Assembly: GCA_011051815.1 (NCBI GenBank)
Contig: DRKK01000088.1
Location: 1 to 5,271 of the forward strand
Reading direction: 5' to 3'
Origin: Sphingomonadales bacterium
Lineage (GTDB): Bacteria; Pseudomonadota; Alphaproteobacteria; Sphingomonadales; Emcibacteraceae
Length of the DNA: 5,271 nucleotides
The translations under genes and the position numbers were made by a program. Under the pieces are notes generated by a model that saw only the letters and a program-made list of their open reading frames with translations, was not told the DNA's origin and did not search any database. Below are positions 1 to 5,271 of this stretch, piece by piece (within the stretch, counting starts at the first letter, position 1; each line of letters opens with the position of its first letter).

Positions 1-2
1 AA

Positions 3-3000
3 AAGGGAGCCAAAGTTGAATTGGCTAAGAGTGAGAGTGTTGACCCCGAGACCGGTGAGCGTATCACATCATTTGAAAATCCGGACGGGTCACGGACTGT
101 TGTAAAGGCGGATGAAAACGGCAAAGAAATCTCGCGGGAAGTCATGCCGCCAAAGGGCAAGGGGTTGGCCAGCGGATCAATGACCGATCCGGCAACAGGC
201 GACGTTACGTCGGTATTTACAAATCCTGATGGCACGCGAACCACTGTAAAGTCAAAAATTACCGTCGATGAGGACGGCACCGAACATGCGACGTCGGTAG
301 ATGAAGACGGCAACAACATCGTATCGTCCATCGGGCCGGACGGTGTGGTCACTGCGACAAAAACCGGTAAGGACGGTGAGATACTGGAAAGCAGATTCAC
401 GGAAGACGGAACGCTGGAATCCATTGAAAAAACAACAGACGGTTTTGTGACAGAAACCACGCGGGATACGGACGGTAAATATACCATTGTCAAAAAAGAC
501 CTTGTGGGCAATGTTCTGGAAACAGAGGAGAGATATGCTGATGGCTCGACGGTAACGGTAGATAAAGAGGGCAACAGGGTAGAGACGTCCGCTGTGGATG
601 AGGATGGGGAAATCGTCATCATAAAGACGGATAGTGAGGGCAATGAAGAGCTGCTGATTACCGATGATATGGGGGAGACACTTTTTCGTGAGGAATTTAG
701 GGGCACCCCGAAAGAGGTGGGTCAGGAATATTACGAAAAAGTTATGGGGCGTAGCGATTGGGACAGTTTGCCGGATTCGGCTAAAACCCGTTTTGTTGAC
801 CATGAAGAACAGATAAAAAAAGATGCGGAATTAGCGGCTAGAAGGCAAGCGGATAAAGTACGCGAGGCGGAGGACCAAAAGGAAATGGCCGACCTGCGGG
901 CCAAGAACGAGGTCAAGATGGCCGCTATCCAAGCCAAGCAGGCTGCTGCGGAGAAAAAAGCCGCCATTCAGCGCGCGCGGGAAAAACGGGCCGCCGAGGT
1001 GCAGGACAGTCTGGATAAGGGTAAAGAATTACGTAGGTTATTTGCCGAGGCACGGGATAATGGGGATCAGGATGAGATGGACCGGATCGTTGCCCTGCAG
1101 GATGCCCATGAGGCGGCCTCAATGGATCTGTTAAAATTCACCCCCGAGGAAGAGGTGGAGATGAATGCCAAGACGGCGTTGCGACAGAAAATTTCCGATC
1201 AAATTAATCGGGAGGCAAATGCGGCCGCCTTGAAAGAGGATTTGGAACGAACCCGGAATGATCCCTATAAAGATGTGGCGCTGGAAGGGGCCAGCCTTCT
1301 GTCTATCGGGGCGCAACAGCAGCTTGAATTGTCAAAATCCAACCGTCAGGAAGACCGACTGCTGTCAAAAACCGAAAACAAGAATATCGTCATTGAGCGT
1401 ATGTTGAAGGATCCTAACCTTTCGGCAGCACAGCGGGACATATTGAATGATATGGCGGAAATGTCTGATTTGCAAACGGAGGGGGCGCTGGAAAAGAAGG
1501 CAGCCAATAACCGTATCGTTGCAGCAGGTTACCTGATTGACGGGGCAATGATGGCGTCTGGCGGCGTGGGCAATGCGGCGGCGGCCGTGGGCAGTAAACT
1601 GGTGGGTAAAGCCGTTGCGGTAAAGGTCGCGACCAAGGTGTTTGCAAAAAACCTGTCCAAAGGTCTGGCCACAAAGGCGGCGGCCAAAGGGGCCATGAAA
1701 ACCGGGGCAAAAGTGGGCCGCAGTGTTGCGGACAAGCTGATCAAGCTCGCACAATATGATGTAAAAACCGGGGCCAGCAAGAAAATTGTCGAAAAAGCCG
1801 TTGCCCGTGCGACGGCCCGGAAAGTTTTGGCTAAAAAACTGGAACAGGGGATCAGCAAAGAAGTCGCCGAGGTCGCCGCCAAAAAAGTGGGTCAGTCTGT
1901 GGGCAAGAAAGTGGCCGAAAAGGTGGGCCGCGATATTGCTGAAAAAGGTTTGATTAACGTCGCGGCCTCAAAAGCCGCCGGGAAAACGGTAGCTAAGGTT
2001 GCGGGCAAGGAAACCGGTATTGCAGTTGAGAAGGCATTGGTTAAAAGCCGGTCAATCACCCGTGAATCGGCCAAGAATTTAGCCAAAAAAGTTGCGACCA
2101 GCTTGACGCCTAAGAAGACTCCAAAACCGATCGCCGTGGCCCGGCCAAAAGTAAAACCGGTCACAACTTCCGCCAAGAGTGCCCCCCGATTAGTGGCAAA
2201 GGCTAAGCCTGCATCAGCGGCTAAGAGCGCCCCTCGGGTCGCGGCCAAGGCCAAGCCTGTATCAGCGGTTAAGAGTACCCCTCGGGTTGCAGTCAAGACC
2301 AAGCCCGCATCAGCGGTCAAGAGCGCCCCACGGGTTGCGGTCAAGGCCAAGCCTGCATCAGCGGCTAAGAGTGCCCCTCGGGTTGCGGTTAAGGCCAAGC
2401 CAACACCAGCGGCCAAGAGCGGTCCTCGGTTGGTGGCTAAGGCTAAGCCATCTACTGCGGCGGCCAAGAGTGCCTCAAGGACTGCGGCTAAACCGGCAAA
2501 TGCGGGGGCGACCAAGACAACGACAGAGGTTGCAACGGCAACAACTGTTGATTCCGGGGCAAATTTTGTTGGTAAAAATACCATCATGCCCAAAGGAAAA
2601 GTTGGTGGTATGAGCCAGATGAAAAAGGCCTATCCGCGCGGTATGCCGGATGGTAAGGTTGGGGGTATTCTGGACCGGAGCATTTTAGAGGGTGCCGCCG
2701 GGAAAACAGTAACCGACCCCCGGCCATTTGGGATGTTGCCCAAGGTGATGAAAACCATACAGGCAGAGGTCAATAATTCGGGCTTAAGCGTACGGATACG
2801 GGCGGCCAATGATTCCGCCATCGCAAAATTGCGGGCCGGACATCCGCCTAAACATGTAAAGTTAAAGTCTAAAACCATCAATGATCTGGATGTAAAACTC
2901 GGCGCCCCACCCGGAAGTCAGGGGGAGGTAGGCTTTTTCAAACCCAAGAAGCCCAAGGAGCTTGTGCTGCCGAAAAAACCAAAAAATGCCAATAAATTGC

Positions 3001-3638
3001 AGCTGGGAAAACATGATGCGCAGGTGGCTAAACTGACCAAACAGAATAAGGTCCTGCAAAAAAGATATGATCAAAGGCTCAAGGAATATGGCGATAATAT
3101 TGATGACATCAATAAGCTGGTCGATAAAGGGTTGATTTCCGTTGAAGATGGCGTTGTGGTTGACAGGGGGTTGTCCAATACCCGCCTTGGGGCTGATGGT
3201 AAATTGAAATATAACCGGAATGGGCCGGAAGGCGGCACCGGAAAGGGCTTTACCGGGGATCATGATATGTGGGATTTCCGTCACCCTGATGGGCGTCCCA
3301 TTGTAACGGACCCCAATGCGCCGGGTTATAGTGCCATTGCGCTGCGCAAAAAGGCAGAATTACAGGCGGCACTGGACCGGAGCCTGGCACAGACACAACA
3401 TGGTCCCCATAAGGATTGGATTCCGGTGTCCAAACGGGATATTGGTATTGATCAGAAAATCCGTCAAAGTCATAATCCGGGCGGCGAAGCCCTGCTTGAA
3501 TTCAGGCCCAACAAAGCGCCCCGGACGTCTTATGAAATTGACAAGAATGGTAAACTCACCGGCGCGTTGGAGCAGAAACTGGGTAAAGGTAGCCGTAAAG
3601 CAGGCGCAAAGGAGGCAGCGGAGACTATCAATGAGTGA
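3..3638 (+). CDS. Giant polymorphic-toxin-like protein with C-terminal edema-factor/CyaA-like nucleotidyl cyclase domain (5' partial)
   Basis: The frame is open to the left edge, so the N-terminus, with any secretion or delivery domain, is missing. A TTG at 21 could serve as a start, but the repeat register (KG..LA motif at 3-29, echoed at residues 45-50) suggests it encodes an internal Leu. Seen in order, counting the TTG as residue 1: D/N-G repeats of 11 residues (about 8-222); charged, probably coiled-coil helix (about 262-345); helical region (375-495); Gly/Ala-rich hydrophobic patch (497-525); Lys/Ala/Val-rich stretch (525-700); seven 16-residue basic repeats (718-830); C-terminal domain (about 905-1170). 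The last holds K944 and K951, TGDHD (D1080, D1082) and QHG (H1127), matching in order the catalytic residues known in anthrax edema factor, CyaA and ExoY, which make cyclic nucleotides from NTPs. Architecture and the overlapping small gene suggest a secreted effector; target and export route cannot be told. Confident as a real gene, moderately confident as a cyclase. Confidence 0.85.
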   Translation, partial: KGAKVELAKSESVDPETGERITSFENPDGSRTVVKADENGKEISREVMPPKGKGLASGSMTDPATGDVTSVFTNPDGTRTTVKSKITVDEDGTEHATSVDEDGNNIVSSIGPDGVVTATKTGKDGEILESRFTEDGTLESIEKTTDGFVTETTRDTDGKYTIVKKDLVGNVLETEERYADGSTVTVDKEGNRVETSAVDEDGEIVIIKTDSEGNEELLITDDMGETLFREEFRGTPKEVGQEYYEKVMGRSDWDSLPDSAKTRFVDHEEQIKKDAELAARRQADKVREAEDQKEMADLRAKNEVKMAAIQAKQAAAEKKAAIQRAREKRAAEVQDSLDKGKELRRLFAEARDNGDQDEMDRIVALQDAHEAASMDLLKFTPEEEVEMNAKTALRQKISDQINREANAAALKEDLERTRNDPYKDVALEGASLLSIGAQQQLELSKSNRQEDRLLSKTENKNIVIERMLKDPNLSAAQRDILNDMAEMSDLQTEGALEKKAANNRIVAAGYLIDGAMMASGGVGNAAAAVGSKLVGKAVAVKVATKVFAKNLSKGLATKAAAKGAMKTGAKVGRSVADKLIKLAQYDVKTGASKKIVEKAVARATARKVLAKKLEQGISKEVAEVAAKKVGQSVGKKVAEKVGRDIAEKGLINVAASKAAGKTVAKVAGKETGIAVEKALVKSRSITRESAKNLAKKVATSLTPKKTPKPIAVARPKVKPVTTSAKSAPRLVAKAKPASAAKSAPRVAAKAKPVSAVKSTPRVAVKTKPASAVKSAPRVAVKAKPASAAKSAPRVAVKAKPTPAAKSGPRLVAKAKPSTAAAKSASRTAAKPANAGATKTTTEVATATTVDSGANFVGKNTIMPKGKVGGMSQMKKAYPRGMPDGKVGGILDRSILEGAAGKTVTDPRPFGMLPKVMKTIQAEVNNSGLSVRIRAANDSAIAKLRAGHPPKHVKLKSKTINDLDVKLGAPPGSQGEVGFFKPKKPKELVLPKKPKNANKLQLGKHDAQVAKLTKQNKVLQKRYDQRLKEYGDNIDDINKLVDKGLISVEDGVVVDRGLSNTRLGADGKLKYNRNGPEGGTGKGFTGDHDMWDFRHPDGRPIVTDPNAPGYSAIALRKKAELQAALDRSLAQTQHGPHKDWIPVSKRDIGIDQKIRQSHNPGGEALLEFRPNKAPRTSYEIDKNGKLTGALEQKLGKGSRKAGAKEAAETINE
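42..686 (+). repeat. Array of 11-residue D/N-G repeats (33 bp period) in the giant protein
   Basis: Turn glycines, mostly preceded by D, E or N, recur at residues 12, 23, 34, then 60, 71, then 86, 97, 108, 119, 130, 141, 152 and 163 (exactly 11 apart eight times running), and then with small slips at 175, 184, 196, 207 and 218. Between the glycines residues alternate between beta-formers (V, T, I) and charged residues. This fits one beta strand plus one tight turn per unit, as in an Rhs/YD-type shell or a flat OspA-like sheet. The structural reading is inference; the period is directly visible. The nucleotide sequences of the units have diverged, so this is an old protein repeat rather than a recent DNA expansion. 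Confidence 0.8.
804..1055 (+). other. Encoded charged coiled-coil segment of the giant protein
   Basis: Residues about 262-345 are rich in Glu, Lys, Arg, Ala and Gln with almost no Gly or Pro, and Ala/Leu/Met recur at heptad-like spacing (for example AAIQAKQAAAEKKAAIQRAR). This is typical of a long single helix or coiled coil. It separates the beta-rich repeat array from the helical middle of the protein and may act as a rigid spacer or oligomerisation stalk. The function is inferred from composition only. Confidence 0.55.
2172..2510 (+). repeat. Seven 48 bp tandem repeats encoding histone-H1-like 16-residue units
   Basis: Units begin at 2172, 2220, 2268, 2316, 2364, 2412 and 2463, with one extra codon before the last. 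The consensus protein unit is AKSAPRVAVKAKPASA. Anchor lysines sit at residues 719, 735, 751, 767, 783, 799 and 816. Units are similar at DNA as well as protein level, so this array is younger than the 11-residue array upstream and is a likely site of copy-number change. The Lys/Ala/Pro composition resembles histone H1 tails and bacterial AlgP-type proteins, and should be a flexible, strongly basic linker just before the cyclase domain. Confidence 0.9.
2733..3530 (+). other. Encoded domain: class II (edema factor/CyaA/ExoY-like) nucleotidyl cyclase toxin domain
   Basis: This is the C-terminal part of the giant protein, residues about 905-1170. A segment beginning VRIRAANDSAIAKLRAG resembles the edema factor stretch just before its catalytic lysines. 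K944 and K951 lie exactly seven residues apart, as K346/K353 do in edema factor and K58/K65 in CyaA. There follow LGAPPGSQGEVGFFKP, an insert rich in Lys and coiled-coil-like residues (980-1035), GFTGDHDMWDF with the metal-binding D-x-D pair D1080/D1082 129 residues after K951, and QHG with H1127, like the HG of edema factor H577. Odd points: the His between the lysines (edema factor H351) is K949 here, and the position six after H1127 is Trp rather than the Asn of edema factor. The substrate could be ATP, GTP or a pyrimidine NTP. The assignment comes from motif recall and was not searched. Confidence 0.6.
3608..3615 (+). promoter_or_regulatory. Ribosome binding site for the small acidic gene, inside the toxin reading frame
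   Basis: AAAGGAGG lies within the last codons of the giant gene, 15 nt before the ATG at 3631. It is a near-perfect anti-Shine-Dalgarno match at slightly long spacing. It supports ATG 3631 as the start over any upstream codon in that frame, and suggests that translation is coupled to that of the toxin. Confidence 0.6.
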
Positions 3639-4020
3639 TTTTATTGAGGAGGCCATTACGGCGGCGGCGGTGGAATTGGATATTTCACTTAAGGAAGATA
3701 ACCAATATGCCTGTATCATGACTAGTCCCCACGGTAAAATGGTTCGGGATATTACGGTTAAGCCGGGCTATGATGCGCCAACTTTGGGTAATGTGATTTA
3801 TCATTATGCCCTTGTTGCACAGGAGGTCAGCCAATATGACGATGTGCTTGAATGGGCCGATGATACGGGACATAAACTGAGCGATAGTAAGACCCTGCCC
3901 AAATTCCGCCAGATGGTTGACGATAAAAGGGACCTGCGGTTGTTGTTAAGCGAAAGCATCTATCAGGATATGATGGGGGCGCTTGAAATCAGTCAGGCTA
4001 TTTGTAACGCAAACCATTAA
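3631..4020 (+). CDS. Small acidic protein, putative immunity protein or chaperone for the upstream toxin
   Basis: 129 residues, with no signal peptide or membrane segment visible, so probably cytoplasmic. It is strongly acidic (22 Asp/Glu against 11 Lys/Arg), whereas the upstream toxin is strongly basic. The frame is open further upstream, but only as a shadow of the toxin gene; the ATG at 3631 has a strong ribosome site and overlaps the toxin stop by 8 nt. This arrangement is typical of toxin/immunity pairs, where the immunity protein binds and blocks the toxin domain. A type III-style secretion chaperone would look similar in size and charge. The middle ([15 protein letters not shown], then a VLEWADDTG segment and a helical [10 protein letters not shown] tail) recalls small acidic proteins common on proteobacterial phages and plasmids, but I cannot name the family. 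Its stop codon overlaps that of convergent tdk. Confidence 0.8.
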   Translation: MSDFIEEAITAAAVELDISLKEDNQYACIMTSPHGKMVRDITVKPGYDAPTLGNVIYHYALVAQEVSQYDDVLEWADDTGHKLSDSKTLPKFRQMVDDKRDLRLLLSESIYQDMMGALEISQAICNANH

Positions 4021-4592
4021 AAAGCCAGTTCCATGAAATGTTTCCGGCATAATACTTCATAGCGGTCATTGCCGCCGATTTCCGTTTGCTCGCCTTCCTT
4101 GATGACCCGGCCTTTTTCATCGGTCCGCAGGTTCATGGTGGCTTTACGGCCACATTTGCAGATGGTTTTAAGCTCCCGCAATTCGTCGGCCAACGCCAGA
4201 AGATGCATACTGCCCTCAAACAGATTGGCCTGAAAATCGGTGCGGATTCCGTAAGTTAGCACCGGAATCCCGATCCTGTCACAGATGGCTGCCAGTTGGA
4301 ATACCTGATCCCGGGACAGGAATTGGGCCTCGTCAATCAACAGGCAGTTGATTTTGCGTTTCTTTAGTTCCTCGGTCACTTCCCGGTAAATATCGGTATT
4401 TTCGTCAAAGGTATGGGCCTTTGCCTCAAGCCCGATGCGGGAGGCCACAATACCCTTGCCGTAACGGTTATCCAAGGCTGCCGTATAGAGCATGGTGCCC
4501 ATGCCCCGTTCCCGATAGTTGAAACTGGATTGGAGCAGGGTAGTCGATTTTCCGGCATTCATGGATGAATAATAAAAGTATAATTTTGCCAT
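4017..4592 (-). CDS. tdk: Thymidine kinase (type II, TK1-like)
   Basis: It phosphorylates thymidine (and deoxyuridine) to the 5'-monophosphate with ATP, in cytoplasmic pyrimidine salvage. The 191 residues are close to the usual length. Visible motifs: P-loop SSMNAGKST (K15, S16); LLIDEAQFL with D87 and the catalytic base E88; [15 protein letters not shown] (about 114-128), the conserved segment after the active site; the zinc-binding pair C145/C147 and the C182-x-x-H185 pair near the C-terminus; and [13 protein letters not shown], typical of the thymidine-binding lasso end. The start is the ATG at 4592-4590, preceded by AGAGGAAA at 4603-4596. The gene faces the small acidic gene, their stops overlapping within one TTAA, and is divergent from cdd, another salvage gene. 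It appears intact. Confidence 0.96.
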   Translation of the reverse strand: MAKLYFYYSSMNAGKSTTLLQSSFNYRERGMGTMLYTAALDNRYGKGIVASRIGLEAKAHTFDENTDIYREVTEELKKRKINCLLIDEAQFLSRDQVFQLAAICDRIGIPVLTYGIRTDFQANLFEGSMHLLALADELRELKTICKCGRKATMNLRTDEKGRVIKEGEQTEIGGNDRYEVLCRKHFMELAF

Positions 4593-4595
4593 AAA

Positions 4596-4603
4596 TTTCC
4601 TCT
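4596..4603 (-). promoter_or_regulatory. Ribosome binding site of tdk
   Basis: On the minus strand AGAGGAAA ends a few bases before the ATG, with AGAGGA at 4603-4598 and a 5 nt spacer. This fixes the start of tdk at 4592. Confidence 0.7.
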
Positions 4604-4625
4604 GGCGATAAAAATTTCTAAACAG

Positions 4626-4654
4626 TGGTCAAATTTTACCATAGGGTATATATA
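4626..4654 (+). promoter_or_regulatory. Candidate promoter for cdd
   Basis: A weak -35 TGGTCA (4626-4631, four of six consensus bases) lies 17 bp before TATATA (4649-4654). It overlaps the candidate tdk promoter on the other strand, so the two divergent genes may compete for or share regulation. No clear operator dyad was found in the 111 bp between the genes. Confidence 0.3.
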
Positions 4655-4661
4655 TCAACAA
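4633..4661 (-). promoter_or_regulatory. Candidate sigma70-type promoter for tdk
   Basis: On the minus strand a -35-like TTGTTG (4661-4656) is followed after exactly 17 bp by a -10-like TAAAAT (4638-4633). Transcription would start near 4626, leaving a leader of roughly 34 nt that contains the ribosome site. This is consensus matching in AT-rich DNA and is therefore only moderately specific. Confidence 0.4.
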
Positions 4662-4690
4662 ATAAAGTTGAATCCCCCTTTGTGGGCAGT

Positions 4691-4696
4691 GAAGGA
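4691..4696 (+). promoter_or_regulatory. Ribosome binding site that sets the cdd start
   Basis: GAAGGA lies 7 nt before ATG 4704. The upstream TTG at 4668 has no comparable site, so the shorter protein is preferred. Confidence 0.65.
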
Positions 4697-4703
4697 AACG
4701 ACC

Positions 4704-5117
4704 ATGAATACTCCCCCTAAATCTCCCGAAGAAATGCTGATCACGGCGGCACAGGCGGCGAAGGAACATAGCTATTCGCCCTATTCAAATTTCCCCGTGG
4801 GGGCGGCTGTTTTGCTGGAAGACGGACAGGTTTTTACCGGTACCAATATTGAAAATGCCAGCTATGGCCTGACTTGCTGTGCGGAGCGCGTGGCGCTTTT
4901 CTCCGCCCGGACGGCTTCCGCTGCCAAGGTTGCGGGGCTGGCTATTTCCATTGGCCGGGCGGGTGTTGATTTGCCCAAAGAATCACTGGTGCCCTGCGGT
5001 GCCTGCCGGCAGGTTATGTCGGAATTTCTGGCCCCGGAAACCCCGGTATATGTGGAGGGTAACCGAACCTTTACTATGGGTGAACTGTTGCCCCATTCAT
5101 TCAAACTGACCCGTTAA
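4704..5117 (+). CDS. cdd: Cytidine deaminase
   Basis: It converts cytidine and deoxycytidine to uridine and deoxyuridine by zinc-dependent hydrolytic deamination, in cytoplasmic pyrimidine salvage. Read from ATG 4704 it has 137 residues, the size of the small tetrameric class. Motifs: YSPYSNFPVGAA (24-35) of the N-terminal active-site strand; TNIENASYG with the ribose-binding pair N48 and E50; C-A-E (C59, E61), giving a zinc ligand and the proton-shuttling Glu; and PCGACRQ with zinc ligands C98 and C101. All catalytic residues are present. ATG 4704 is chosen over an in-frame TTG at 4668 because GAAGGA (4691-4696) sits 7 nt before it, and the extra residues do not look like the family. It is followed after 11 bp by a threonine-synthase-like gene, suggesting an operon. 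Confidence 0.96.
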   Translation: MNTPPKSPEEMLITAAQAAKEHSYSPYSNFPVGAAVLLEDGQVFTGTNIENASYGLTCCAERVALFSARTASAAKVAGLAISIGRAGVDLPKESLVPCGACRQVMSEFLAPETPVYVEGNRTFTMGELLPHSFKLTR

Positions 5118-5128
5118 GGAAATTACCT

Positions 5129-5271
5129 ATGACAATTGTAAAACTGGAACCGGATCAGACGCGCGCTTTATATGAGGCCAGCCCGGCTTTTGTCACCCAT
5201 CTGGAATGTTCCATATCTGGAAAAATATATGAGGCGGGGCAGCCTCACGGCTTGTCAGAGGACGGTAGACC
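5129..5271 (+). CDS. Threonine-synthase-like PLP enzyme (3' partial)
   Basis: Only the first 47 codons are present; the gene runs off the right edge. The start at ATG 5129 is preceded by AAGGA at 5116-5120, which overlaps the stop of cdd, with 8 nt of spacing. The segment THLECSISGKIYEAGQPHGL (residues 23-42), followed by SEDGR, matches the N-terminal hallmark of one threonine synthase branch (a T-H-L-E-C-S start, then a HGLS..G.P motif). Those enzymes convert O-phosphohomoserine to threonine using pyridoxal phosphate. The PLP lysine and the rest of the fold lie outside the window, so a related fold-type II PLP lyase is possible. The 11 bp gap implies cotranscription with cdd. Confidence 0.75.
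   Translation, partial: MTIVKLEPDQTRALYEASPAFVTHLECSISGKIYEAGQPHGLSEDGR

Noticed and set aside
252..803. 183-residue minus-strand open frame
   Set aside because: Antisense to the D/N-G repeat array; its composition merely mirrors the repeat codons.
1892..2593. 233-residue open frame on the minus strand across the basic repeats
   Set aside because: It is the complement of the Lys/Ala-rich repeats, which lack stops in several frames because of codon bias. It has no domain-like content and no ribosome site was identified.
2287..2613. 108-residue + strand frame rich in Arg, Pro and Gln
   Set aside because: Frame-shifted reading of the 48 bp repeats, inside a gene with clear domain content.
3316..3630. 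N-terminal extension of the small acidic protein to 234 residues
   Set aside because: The extra residues are the cyclase-coding region read in another frame, with basic low-quality composition. ATG 3631 with AAAGGAGG explains the gene better.
3990..4030. Possible terminator hairpin at the convergent junction (GGCT ... AGCC)
   Set aside because: The stem is only four base pairs with a long loop and no proper T-run, so it is not supported.
4668..4703. TTG start giving a 149-residue cytidine deaminase
   Set aside because: No good ribosome site precedes it, and the extra 12 residues do not resemble the family. ATG 4704 has GAAGGA at good spacing.

Overview
The window looks like a bacterial, probably alphaproteobacterial, chromosome segment with moderate GC content and very tight gene packing. 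The taxonomic guess rests on gene style and on the cdd/threonine-synthase pairing. No rRNA or other marker is present, so it is tentative. I see no tRNA, rRNA, CRISPR array or insertion sequence.

Left two thirds (1-4020, + strand): a polymorphic-toxin-like module. A giant gene, already open at the left edge, encodes at least 1211 residues in modular order: a D/N-G-rich array with an 11-residue period; a charged coiled coil; a helical region; a Gly/Ala-rich hydrophobic patch; a long Lys/Ala-rich stretch; seven histone-H1-like 16-residue (48 bp) repeats; and a C-terminal domain. The C-terminal domain carries the ordered signature of the class II nucleotidyl cyclase toxins (anthrax edema factor / CyaA / ExoY): two Lys seven residues apart, then a TGDHD metal-binding motif, then a QHG motif. 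Its stop codon overlaps by 8 nt the start of a small, strongly acidic 129-residue protein, most simply read as the cognate immunity protein or, alternatively, a secretion chaperone.

Right third (4017-5271): nucleotide-salvage and metabolic genes. tdk (thymidine kinase, - strand) converges on the small acidic gene, the two stop codons overlapping within one TTAA. Across a 111 bp divergent promoter region lies cdd (cytidine deaminase, + strand). It is followed after 11 bp by the start of a threonine-synthase-like gene that runs off the right edge. tdk and cdd both serve pyrimidine nucleoside salvage, and cdd plus the threonine-synthase-like gene look like one transcription unit.

The notable system is the toxin/partner pair: a probable cyclic-nucleotide-producing effector carried on an unusual repeat-rich, strongly basic scaffold, directly beside salvage genes. 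Residue numbers for the giant protein count the TTG codon at position 21 as residue 1. That codon is probably not the true start.
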